DNA of 64,000 nucleotides. It comes from RUG14219 sp045538535 (GTDB lineage: Bacteria > Cyanobacteriota > Vampirovibrionia > Gastranaerophilales > Gastranaerophilaceae). The position numbers and the translations under genes are program-made. Where the stretch lies: the NCBI GenBank assembly GCA_045538535.1, contig JAZSRN010000045.1, positions 1-64,000 on the forward strand, in the 5' to 3' direction. This document shows, piece after piece, positions 1-6,622 of this stretch. Below the pieces are notes generated by a model. It had not been told where the DNA came from, did not search any database, and was given only the letters and a program-made list of their open reading frames with translations. How positions within the stretch are numbered: position 1 is the stretch's first letter; the number at the start of each line of letters is the position of its first letter.

Positions 1-1
1 A

Positions 2-538
2 AGTAAAATGCCGAATAAACTATCTAATGACGTCATAACCTTCAACTCCGGTGGCCTAGGCTCCGCATGCGCCTCTGAAATCAACGGCAGTTGTTTTAAA
101 GCGCCACAATTGGCAAACAAACCACTTACTTATGCAGAATGCACAGCCCAAAAAGATGCTCTTGGCCTTGATTACTGTTGTGATTCATCTAGTTGTAACA
201 GTAGGGGAGACTTCTATGCAAGTGCCGTAGCAATGTGCGGAGGCAAATCTAAAATGGCAAGCATGGCAGATTTAGCAGCAATAGCAAGTGACATATACGG
301 CACAACAATAGGAGAATACCAAAACCTATCCAACAGTGCCGGTAAAACATACAGTGCCTCAATTGGCTCTAAGTACGGTTTCTCAGATGCAAATTCAGCG
401 TCGTTTTGGGTTTGGTCTGGGTGTGAGTACAATAGCGACACCGCGTGCGCCCGTTACTTCGGCTCTAGGGCCTCAGGCGGCTACGACCGCTACTACCGAT
501 ACAACAGCAGCGGCTTAGTGTTATGTAAAGGTGATTAA
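2..538 (+). CDS. Pilin-like protein, C-terminal part (5' end outside window)
   Basis: The reading frame is open from the window edge (codons S-K precede M at 8), so the true start lies upstream. The 176 visible residues align with residues from about 200 to the end of the pilin-like protein at 42237-43349: the N-D-V-I-T-F-N-S-G-G-L-G-S-A-C block, the K-M-A-S-M-x-D-L-A-A-I-A-S block and the final S-G-L-V-L-C-K-G-D are shared. The missing N-terminus is therefore probably a prepilin leader. Residues are Cys-rich, as expected for an exported, disulphide-bonded pseudopilin. The last third (419-508) differs sharply in base composition and is annotated separately as a candidate hypermutated region. 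A terminator follows at 569. The function of the pilin itself is unknown. Confidence 0.85.
   Translation, partial: SKMPNKLSNDVITFNSGGLGSACASEINGSCFKAPQLANKPLTYAECTAQKDALGLDYCCDSSSCNSRGDFYASAVAMCGGKSKMASMADLAAIASDIYGTTIGEYQNLSNSAGKTYSASIGSKYGFSDANSASFWVWSGCEYNSDTACARYFGSRASGGYDRYYRYNSSGLVLCKGD
419..508 (+). other. Candidate DGR variable region in pilin gene
   Basis: Directly counted: positions 421-510 are 60% G+C, against 32% for the matching 90 bp of the paralogue (43231-43320). Of the 29 codons at 428-514, 22 end in C (TAC, GAC, CGC, AGC, GGC, GCC and so on). In the paralogue 2 of 31 do. In diversity-generating retroelements, adenines of a template repeat are randomised, so AAC codons become NNC. 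This gives exactly such runs near the 3' end of the target gene. The left edge follows a shared W-S codon pair, and the right edge is the conserved flank at 509. No reverse transcriptase or template repeat is visible in the window, so this is inference. Confidence 0.6.
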
Positions 539-549
539 CTCGGTTATTT
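509..549 (+). repeat. Conserved 3' flank copy 1 (IMH-like)
   Basis: This 41-nt block is identical to 43320-43360 except for one base (A/G in a Leu codon). It spans the last nine codons (S-G-L-V-L-C-K-G-D), the stop and 11 nt beyond it. Identity beyond the stop is not explained by protein selection. It lies exactly where an initiation-of-mutagenic-homing element would sit in a retroelement target. Recent duplication or gene conversion are alternatives. Confidence 0.6.
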
Positions 550-568
550 AACAAAGGATGATTTTATT

Positions 569-608
569 AGGACCGGTGTTTAATAATTTCTAAATTCCGG
601 TCCTTTGC
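569..608 (+). terminator. Hairpin terminator after the partial pilin gene
   Basis: An 8-bp perfect stem (AGGACCGG at 569-576 with CCGGTCCT at 597-604) has a 20-nt AT-rich loop and is followed by TTGCTT. The loop is long and the T-run short, so this is a moderate call. The rest of 541-840 holds no gene that I can see, only this hairpin and the promoter at 693. Confidence 0.5.
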
Positions 609-692
609 TTATATCCAAACTTCCAGTTTTGAATTAAAAATTGCAACTATTTCCAATTAAGTCAAATTTAAAAAATAAATAATAATCCATAC

Positions 693-722
693 TTGACATT
701 ATTTTTTTTAGTGTGATATTTA
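693..722 (+). promoter_or_regulatory. Sigma70-type promoter for the 841 gene
   Basis: A perfect TTGACA (693-698) is followed 18 nt later by TATTTA (717-722). Transcription would give a leader of about 110 nt ending in a very strong Shine-Dalgarno, AGGAGGG (831-837), 3 nt before the ATG at 841. What the leader holds besides the RBS is not apparent. Confidence 0.5.
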
Positions 723-840
723 TATACGGAGATAAAAGGGTCTCGTATCTGTAAACTTTTGTATCTTTTTAGGTAGAAAAGCGGTTCTTAATGGCAAAAA
801 TGTTTATCACAAGTTTTATATCAATAAAATAGGAGGGTAT

Positions 841-3474
841 ATGCAGGTAACATTAAACATAATTTCGGCAAAAAAACGTCAAATTAGTGGCGTTAACAGA
901 CAAAATGATGTAGTTATTCCGTCAAATTATGTGGCTTTAGCGAATGATAACACGATGTCAGTGCATTACAAGCCTTTATCTGTAGGTAATGTTTCGCCTG
1001 CATTTAAGGGTAATGTTATTAGTTTTTGCGGGAACGGAAGTCTACCAAAAATATTTGTAGGTGCTGAAATGCCCCCTTATGATAAAGTTGGTGGCGTTGC
1101 TACTGTAATGAAAGATTACAATGATTTTGGCGAACCTATGGTTATACCTTATTATAATGGGAAACAAGAATTTGACGCAACAACCGGAAAACCTACCGGC
1201 AAGGTTAGTGTTTTGACTGATAAACAAGGAAATCCTATATATACCAATATGAATCAAGATGAGTACTCGATAGATGAAATCTTAGATCCCAAAAATAGAG
1301 GTAAAAAAACTTGGGAATTAGAGTTGGTAAAAAAAGGAACTATGGAATGGGGAGACAATCCTCAAGCTGAGATTGCGCTTTACAAAGTTAAGGGTTCAAA
1401 AAATCATTATATGGTATATAGTGATCAATCAGCGAAAATGCCGAGACCTTATGCAACCGAAGCCGGAGAATATCATTCCGGAAGAGCAAGAATTCTTGAG
1501 GCACAAGCGAAGCGTGCAGCTGATTCAACTACAGATTTGACTAAATGCGGTTGGCAAGGTACTTATACCGGACAATTTGCAAAAGCTTTTGTTGAGACTT
1601 GGAATGTTCCAGGTTATGAAAATGCAACCGTAATTTGTTCCGATGCTCAAATGGCATACGTTCCGCACTGGATGCAACAAAAAGCTTTAGCCGGTGACGC
1701 GCAGTGGGTAAATGCAAAACCTACGTATGTTGCACATAACTTGGGTGACGGTTATACAAGTATTATCAAGGCAAAAGAAATGTTTGTAAATCTTGGTGCC
1801 ACACCTGCCGATATAGTGAAAATGCAAAATGACCCAGATTATATTAAGGCTTTCACTATCGGGGGAGAAGAAAATTTCTTCAAAAAAATGGTTGAGCATG
1901 GTCTGGATGCAACCGGTGAACCTTGCGATGTTATGCTTGTTGCAAAACTTAGAAAAGACGGATATGTTACTGCGATGACAACGGTTGCGGAACTTTATGG
2001 CGAAAGTGTTGCAAAAAATCCGGATATTTCTCCGGGATTACAGCCGATACTTAATGAATTATGGGAAGAAGGTAAGTTCGGCGGTATTTTAAATCCGCTT
2101 CAAGATCCTAGCACAAATTATGACAAACCAATGGGATTACCGTATTATGGCAACGAAACAACAATTAAATTGAAAGATGGTTCTACAAGAACTTTGCCGG
2201 CATTTGAGGTCTTCTCGAAAAACATGACGGTTGAAGATGTTAATGAAGTAAAGCGTAAAAATGCTATTAGTTTATTTTCAAGAATGACCGATGATGTTTT
2301 GGAAACAGAATTCGAAAAAGTGGCAGGCAAACCAGGTGGAAAGGCCGATTTAATCGGACGAATAGATAAAAAATGGATTAGAGCACTTGAGAATAAAGAG
2401 CCAGTAACGATATTTTGTACTTGGGGACGCGGTGACAGACAAAAAGGTTTTGATATTGCGCTTGATGCATTTATGAAGTTTGCCCGTACTGAAAAAGGTA
2501 AAAATGCAATGTTTATTGCCGGTGGTGCCTTAGGTGCGGATAAAGAGACTGAGCAAGCTGTTTTATCAAGAATGCAGATTATTAATTCTGATCCGCATTT
2601 AAAAGGTAGAGCAGTATTTATAGATGGATTTGCGCCAGGTTTGCCTATGGCTTCTGCTTCACATGCTGCGCCGTTACCTTCAAGATGGGCACCGTGTGAA
2701 CTTGCGGACTTGGAAGCAGCTAAAAAGTTTTGTGTGCCTATGACTCCGGATACCGGTGGTATGAAACAGAAAAATTTTGACCCAAGAATTACGGAAGAGA
2801 TGCTGAAAGCTACATCTTACCGTACACAGTCTGAATATTATATGTCTATCGAAGAATTGTGCGAAAAATCTGAAGAATTTAGAACTGCATACAACAAGCT
2901 TATGGAAGCGGAACGTAAAAAGTTGAGTTTGCGTGGTGTTGCGGCGGATCTTATTGAAGATTTGGCAAAGAAGAATATAGAAGCAACGGAAAAAATTCAA
3001 GATTTGAGAAAATCTTGTGCCGATTCTATTCTTGTTGATGAAATGTTTGATTGTATGAATAGTTTCATTGACAGACCAAAAGAGACTGCAGAGGCAATGC
3101 TTGAGAATATGAAACGTTTGGTTACGCATGGAGATGGTAACAACATGTTCCACCCATCCGGTAAGTCAACTTGGCAAATGTATGAAGAAATTCACTTTAT
3201 GTCCCCTCGTCAAAATCCAAAATTGAATTTGGCCGAGTCATTGATTTCATTTAGGAGTAAAGCTACAAAAGCTGTTGCTGCTGCGGTTGAAAATACAGCT
3301 ACCGGTGTTGAAAACTCTGTGAAATCATCCGGCATGAGTAAGACAACAATCGGTCTGATTGCAGCCGGTGTCGTGGCGGTTGGCGCGGGTATTGCTGGTT
3401 ATATGAAGCATAAAAAAGATAAAGCTACGGAAGAAGAACAACCTACTAATGATCCTAGTTTGGTGACCAGATAG
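841..3474 (+). CDS. GT5-like (glycogen/starch synthase-type) glycosyltransferase with C-terminal membrane anchor
   Basis: The 877-residue protein follows the glycogen synthase plan. K-V-G-G near residue 82 matches the K-x-G-G nucleotide-sugar loop, A-H-N about residue 300 matches the H-N motif, and G-I-L-N about residue 420 and N-A-I-S-L-F match the interdomain motifs. G-R-G-D-R-Q-K-G-F-D about residue 530 matches R-x-x-x-Q-K-G, and P-S-R-W-A-P-C-E-L at 613-621 matches P-S-R-F-E-P-C-G-L. At the last site the catalytic Glu of GlgA is Ala (A617), so normal synthase activity is doubtful. A central insertion and about 250 extra C-terminal residues make it much longer than GlgA (~480). A single membrane helix lies at about 835-855, followed by a Lys/Glu-rich tail, so it is probably membrane-tethered. 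S-P-A-F-K-G (F55) is a tag-like motif shared with other proteins here. A monocistronic unit is expected, with a strong RBS and terminator. Confidence 0.7.
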   Translation: MQVTLNIISAKKRQISGVNRQNDVVIPSNYVALANDNTMSVHYKPLSVGNVSPAFKGNVISFCGNGSLPKIFVGAEMPPYDKVGGVATVMKDYNDFGEPMVIPYYNGKQEFDATTGKPTGKVSVLTDKQGNPIYTNMNQDEYSIDEILDPKNRGKKTWELELVKKGTMEWGDNPQAEIALYKVKGSKNHYMVYSDQSAKMPRPYATEAGEYHSGRARILEAQAKRAADSTTDLTKCGWQGTYTGQFAKAFVETWNVPGYENATVICSDAQMAYVPHWMQQKALAGDAQWVNAKPTYVAHNLGDGYTSIIKAKEMFVNLGATPADIVKMQNDPDYIKAFTIGGEENFFKKMVEHGLDATGEPCDVMLVAKLRKDGYVTAMTTVAELYGESVAKNPDISPGLQPILNELWEEGKFGGILNPLQDPSTNYDKPMGLPYYGNETTIKLKDGSTRTLPAFEVFSKNMTVEDVNEVKRKNAISLFSRMTDDVLETEFEKVAGKPGGKADLIGRIDKKWIRALENKEPVTIFCTWGRGDRQKGFDIALDAFMKFARTEKGKNAMFIAGGALGADKETEQAVLSRMQIINSDPHLKGRAVFIDGFAPGLPMASASHAAPLPSRWAPCELADLEAAKKFCVPMTPDTGGMKQKNFDPRITEEMLKATSYRTQSEYYMSIEELCEKSEEFRTAYNKLMEAERKKLSLRGVAADLIEDLAKKNIEATEKIQDLRKSCADSILVDEMFDCMNSFIDRPKETAEAMLENMKRLVTHGDGNNMFHPSGKSTWQMYEEIHFMSPRQNPKLNLAESLISFRSKATKAVAAAVENTATGVENSVKSSGMSKTTIGLIAAGVVAVGAGIAGYMKHKKDKATEEEQPTNDPSLVTR

Positions 3475-3487
3475 GTTTTTAAGGTTT

Positions 3488-3520
3488 AAAGGCGCGCCGC
3501 ATTTGCGGCGCGCCTTTGTT
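3488..3520 (+). terminator. Strong intrinsic terminator
   Basis: A 13-bp GC-rich stem (3488-3500 with 3505-3517) has an ATTT tetraloop and continues into TTTGTT. It closes the 841 transcription unit. Confidence 0.9.
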
Positions 3521-3610
3521 ATGTAAATTTTTATCAATAAATAAAGATTTTTTGTGTGGTTTTAAGTATTATAATTTTGTATTTAATTTAAGAAGGGTAA
3601 AAATCGGGGT

Positions 3611-4897
3611 ATGGATAGATTTTTTGGGATTTTTGGAATAATTTTGATTTTTGGAATAGCATATTTAATGTCGAATAATCGAAAAGCGATAAATTATAAG
3701 ACTGTCGGCATGGGGTTTCTTTTGCAAATATTATTGGCATTATTTGTGTTTAAGGTGCCTTTAGGCAGAGCTTTATTTTTGAATATTGGTGTGTTTATTC
3801 AAAAAATTCTTGAGTTTGCAAAAGAAGGTGGAGCTTTTGTGTTCGGGCCGTTAATTGATAATTTAAAACTAGAGAATGTTTTTGGAACGGGCAGTTCTAT
3901 TTTCGCATTGCAATTAATGTCATCACTTATTTTTATGATGATTTTGGTGAATATTTTATACCATTACGGCATTATGCAAAGAGTTGTTGCCGTTTTGGGT
4001 AAGGCAATGAATAAAATTATGGCTGTATCAGGCGCAGAAGCCCTTTCAAACGTTGCAAGCGCTTTTGTTGGACAAATTGTTGCGCAAATTATGATTAAAC
4101 CATATTTGGCTAAATTGACACGTTCAGAACTTTTGGCATCAATGGCTGGAAGTATGGCTTGTATTTCTGGAGCAACATTACCGATTTATATAGGTTTGGG
4201 GATTCCGGCGCAATATTTATTAGCATCTTGTATTATGGCTGCGCCAGGGGCGTTGGTTATTTCTAAAATTGTTTATCCGGAAGTTGGAACACCTGAAACC
4301 AGTGAGGATTTTAAGTTGACATTTTCTAAGAGAAAAAGGACTTATTCAACTGTATTTGAGGCTATTTCTGCGGGCGCATCAGAAGGGATGAAAGTAGCAA
4401 TTAATGTAGTGGCAATGATTTTGGCATTGATTGCTCTTGTTGCGATGATTGACTGGGTGTTGGGAGGAGTTGGTACTTTTCTTGTTAAATATTTGCATTT
4501 GGCACCTAATTTTCTTGGGGTTGATTGGGCAAATCTTTCTTTAAATATGATTTTAGGTAAGATTTTTGCTGTATTTGCCTATTTTATGGGTGTTCCAATC
4601 CATGAGGCAACTACCGTTGGTGGTTTGATGGGAACTAAATTGGTACTTAATGAAATGGTTGCGTATGTTGATTTGACAAAATTACCAGAAACTTTGTCAG
4701 CTAAAAGTTATTTGATAGCTTGCTTTGCGCTTTGTAGTTTTGGTAATATAGGCTCAATAGCAATTCAATTAGGTGGTATCGGTGAATTGGCGCCGAACCA
4801 ACGCAAAAATTTGGCAAGGTTAGGTGTGCGTGCATTGATTTGCGGTACTTTGACTTGTTATATGTCGGCAGCAATTGTGGGAATTTTATTTAACTAA
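3611..4897 (+). CDS. nupC: Concentrative nucleoside transporter, NupC/CNT family
   Basis: A 428-residue polytopic membrane protein of typical CNT length. Visible family features are the N-terminal helices ending in G-R-A-L-F, the gate region F-V-F-G-P-L, and the signature G-x-K-L-V-L-N-E-M-V-A-Y near residue 345, equivalent to G-T-K-x-x-x-N-E-F-V-A-Y. G-N-I-G-S-I-A-I-Q-L-G-G-I-G near the C-terminus completes the pattern. It imports nucleosides with H+ or Na+ for salvage. It stands alone between a terminator and a convergent gene (6 nt away). The start is the first ATG after a GAAGGGT RBS; substrate preference cannot be read from the sequence. Confidence 0.9.
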   Translation: MDRFFGIFGIILIFGIAYLMSNNRKAINYKTVGMGFLLQILLALFVFKVPLGRALFLNIGVFIQKILEFAKEGGAFVFGPLIDNLKLENVFGTGSSIFALQLMSSLIFMMILVNILYHYGIMQRVVAVLGKAMNKIMAVSGAEALSNVASAFVGQIVAQIMIKPYLAKLTRSELLASMAGSMACISGATLPIYIGLGIPAQYLLASCIMAAPGALVISKIVYPEVGTPETSEDFKLTFSKRKRTYSTVFEAISAGASEGMKVAINVVAMILALIALVAMIDWVLGGVGTFLVKYLHLAPNFLGVDWANLSLNMILGKIFAVFAYFMGVPIHEATTVGGLMGTKLVLNEMVAYVDLTKLPETLSAKSYLIACFALCSFGNIGSIAIQLGGIGELAPNQRKNLARLGVRALICGTLTCYMSAAIVGILFN

Positions 4898-4903
4898 AAT
4901 AAA

Positions 4904-5215
4904 TTATTTTGGTAAATGTTGTTGCCAATGTTCATCTAAGTCTTTGATGAATCTGTGTGCGTCGATTACGTCATCATAAGATATAGGTGCCGGTCCTTCT
5001 TGCACTTCGAGAGCTAAATCTCTTTCGTTCTTAAGGGTAATATCCGTTAAGCCTATAAATGCAATGCCAAAATTTTTGCCACAGTTTTGGCATATAAGGT
5101 GCGCAACGGTCAATCCTTTTTCTTCTCTTTTGATTTGTATGGAATCTTCATCGAAATCGGATTTGCATACCGAGCAACATAGATTATTAAATAGTGTTTT
5201 TATTTTCTTTTTCAT
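4904..5215 (-). CDS. Small zinc-ribbon protein, unknown function
   Basis: 103 residues. Two Cys pairs, C-C-S-V-C (13-17) and C-Q-N-C (42-45), are spaced as in a zinc ribbon. The rest is acidic, with a helical C-terminus. The gene has its own -10-like TATAAT and an AGAGG RBS just upstream on the minus strand. It is convergent with nupC. I do not recognise a family beyond zinc ribbon; a nucleic-acid-binding or regulatory role is possible but not shown. Confidence 0.65.
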   Translation of the reverse strand: MKKKIKTLFNNLCCSVCKSDFDEDSIQIKREEKGLTVAHLICQNCGKNFGIAFIGLTDITLKNERDLALEVQEGPAPISYDDVIDAHRFIKDLDEHWQQHLPK

Positions 5216-5323
5216 AACTTTATACCTCTATTATACAAGAAATTTTTATTTTTCTTCTGAAATATTGTTATAAATTAAAACAATGTGGGAATAATAATAG
5301 CGTGAATATATAGGAGACACTAT

Positions 5324-5419
5324 ATGGAAGCTATTAATTTAATTTTGTTCGGGTTTATTGTTTACACTGCATTGATTGTAGTTCCAAGCATTTGGGAAGA
5401 ACTAACAACGGAAGGGTAA
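5324..5419 (+). CDS. 31-residue single-helix membrane microprotein
   Basis: ATG at 5324 sits 6 nt after an AGGAGA ribosome binding site (5312-5317), and the frame closes with TAA at 5417. The peptide begins M-E-A-I-N-L-I-L-F-G and has about 20 consecutive hydrophobic residues ending V-V-P-S-I-W, then an acidic tail E-E-L-T-T-E-G. That is a plausible transmembrane microprotein. It does not match the small photosystem or cytochrome b6f subunits I know. Only the RBS and the clean hydrophobic profile support it. Confidence 0.5.
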   Translation: MEAINLILFGFIVYTALIVVPSIWEELTTEG

Positions 5420-5515
5420 ACCATACCTAATTTATTAGACGACGTTTAAATATTTCTGTTCCTAAAAATTTGAACGATTAAAGATGTATGGGCTTTAGTA
5501 AGTGTAAAAAGTACG

Positions 5516-5761
5516 TTAAATCTTTTTGAGGTATGCTTTGTGTTGCTCTTTTGGGGTCCGGTCTATGAAGTCCAAGTCGTAACCGAGAATATCCGCTATT
5601 ATGTATGCTTCTGCTAATGTAAGTCGATTTAGTCTCAATTTGTGCGAAATTCTTTGAAAGGTATATTTTTCACCTGTATATTCAGTCATTAACTCTGCTA
5701 ATTTAGTTATTGTGACACATCTTAAGGCTAAAAGTGATTTTATTTTTTCTCGTATTTGCAT
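5516..5761 (-). CDS. Small helix-turn-helix regulator (divergent from pilin gene)
   Basis: 81 residues. A helix-turn-helix of Cro/XRE type is visible: I-T-K-L-A-E-L-M followed by Y-T-F-Q-R-I-S-H-K-L-R and L-T-L-A-E-A-Y-I-I-A-D-I-L-G-Y. It is similar in plan to the protein at 41870-42082 (L-A-E-L near the N-terminus, E-I/A-x-x-L-G-Y-x-x-x-F near the end). The gene has no Shine-Dalgarno: TATAAT lies 6 nt before the ATG, so the mRNA is probably leaderless. It is transcribed away from the pilin gene at 5868 with 106 bp between, and may regulate it. That regulation is inference. Confidence 0.7.
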   Translation of the reverse strand: MQIREKIKSLLALRCVTITKLAELMTEYTGEKYTFQRISHKLRLNRLTLAEAYIIADILGYDLDFIDRTPKEQHKAYLKKI

Positions 5762-5767
5762 AATTTG

Positions 5768-5773
5768 ATTATA
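5768..5773 (-). promoter_or_regulatory. -10 element of leaderless HTH gene
   Basis: On the minus strand, TATAAT is followed by CAAATT and then the ATG at 5761. The same 15 nt, TATAATCAAATTATG, occur at the start of the other small HTH gene (42082). A -10 box this close puts the transcription start at or next to the A of ATG. Confidence 0.55.
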
Positions 5774-5779
5774 TGTCTA

Positions 5780-5808
5780 TTGACTTAAATAATAAAATAT
5801 GTTATTGT
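5780..5808 (+). promoter_or_regulatory. Promoter of pilin gene 5868
   Basis: TTGACT (5780-5785), a 17-nt spacer and TATTGT (5803-5808). It lies between the divergent HTH gene and the pilin gene and overlaps the region the HTH protein would most simply control. Confidence 0.45.
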
Positions 5809-5867
5809 TTAATTACTATATTAATCAATTAATTATGATATAAATTATTAAATTAAGGAGAAAAGAT

Positions 5868-6527
5868 ATGAAAAGAAGTTTTGGGTTTACTTTAGCCGAA
5901 GTTTTGATTACTTTGGGAATTATTGGTGTTGTAGCCGCGTTAACATTACCAAATTTGGTTGCAAATTATAAAAAACAAGCTTTGGTATCACAATTAAGAA
6001 AAACAGTATCTATATTGGAACAAGGATTCCAAAAAATGCGTGCAGATGCTGGGGGTGTTGATAGTTTGGAAGATACGGAAATTTTCGTGACATTGAGAAA
6101 TTCTGATAGTCCAGAGCCAATGTCTAATTACATTGATGGTGATCCTATTGGTAATTCGTTTTATAGATATGATATGGCAAAATATTTTAGTATAGTTGAT
6201 TGTCCGAAGTATCCTATTGGCTATGAAAGAAAATATCGCGATACTGAGGATGTAGATACATTTGCGGAGGAGAGATATATACTATTGTCAGATGGAACGA
6301 TGTTGAGTTTTGACATGATAGAAACCCGACAAGGAATTACCGGTAGTGTTATAATAGATGTTAATGGAATTAAAGCTCCAAATGTTTTTGGTTATGATGT
6401 TTTTCAATTTTACATAGAAAATGATGGAAAATTAAGTGATTATAGTACCGCTGATGATTGTGCGGATGGCGGTAGTTATGGTTGTTATAATTATCTAGCG
6501 CGTAATGGATGGAAAATGGATTATTAA
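5868..6527 (+). CDS. Prepilin-like protein (type IV pilin/pseudopilin family)
   Basis: 219 residues. The N-terminus M-K-R-S-F-G-F-T-L-A-E-V-L-I-T-L is a class III prepilin signal: a short basic leader, cleavage after Gly, N-methylated Phe, Glu at +5, then a ~20-residue hydrophobic helix ending L-P-N-L. The body is acidic and has Cys pairs (D-C-P-K, D-D-C-A-D-G-G-S-Y-G-C), as in exported pilins. It would be processed by a prepilin peptidase and join a type IV pilus or type II-like pseudopilus. The RBS is AAGGAG. It is monocistronic, with a terminator at 6533. The body resembles no specific pilin subfamily I can name. Confidence 0.8.
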   Translation: MKRSFGFTLAEVLITLGIIGVVAALTLPNLVANYKKQALVSQLRKTVSILEQGFQKMRADAGGVDSLEDTEIFVTLRNSDSPEPMSNYIDGDPIGNSFYRYDMAKYFSIVDCPKYPIGYERKYRDTEDVDTFAEERYILLSDGTMLSFDMIETRQGITGSVIIDVNGIKAPNVFGYDVFQFYIENDGKLSDYSTADDCADGGSYGCYNYLARNGWKMDY

Positions 6528-6532
6528 TATAA

Positions 6533-6562
6533 AAAAAGACCGACGTTTCTGTCGGTCTTTTT
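6533..6562 (+). terminator. Intrinsic terminator
   Basis: A 10-bp stem, AAAGACCGAC (6535-6544) with GTCGGTCTTT (6551-6560), has a 6-nt loop, an upstream A-run and a downstream T-run. Confidence 0.9.
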
Positions 6563-6622
6563 ATTGCGTAAAATCCCATGTTTTTGGTATTATAGATATG
6601 CAGTAATAATAAGGGATATGAA

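Noticed and set aside
541..840. Template repeat or small RNA of a DGR downstream of the partial pilin
   Set aside because: I looked for a sequence resembling 419-508 or the 41-nt flank and found neither; only a hairpin and a promoter are visible.
2680..3153. 157-codon frame on the minus strand
   Set aside because: Antisense to the glycosyltransferase, rich in His/Phe/Cys as expected for a shadow frame, without RBS.
5324..5419. Photosystem or cytochrome b6f small subunit
   Set aside because: Size and single helix are similar, but the sequence does not match PsbM, PsbX, PetN, PetG, PetL or PsaM as I know them, and no photosynthesis gene is present.
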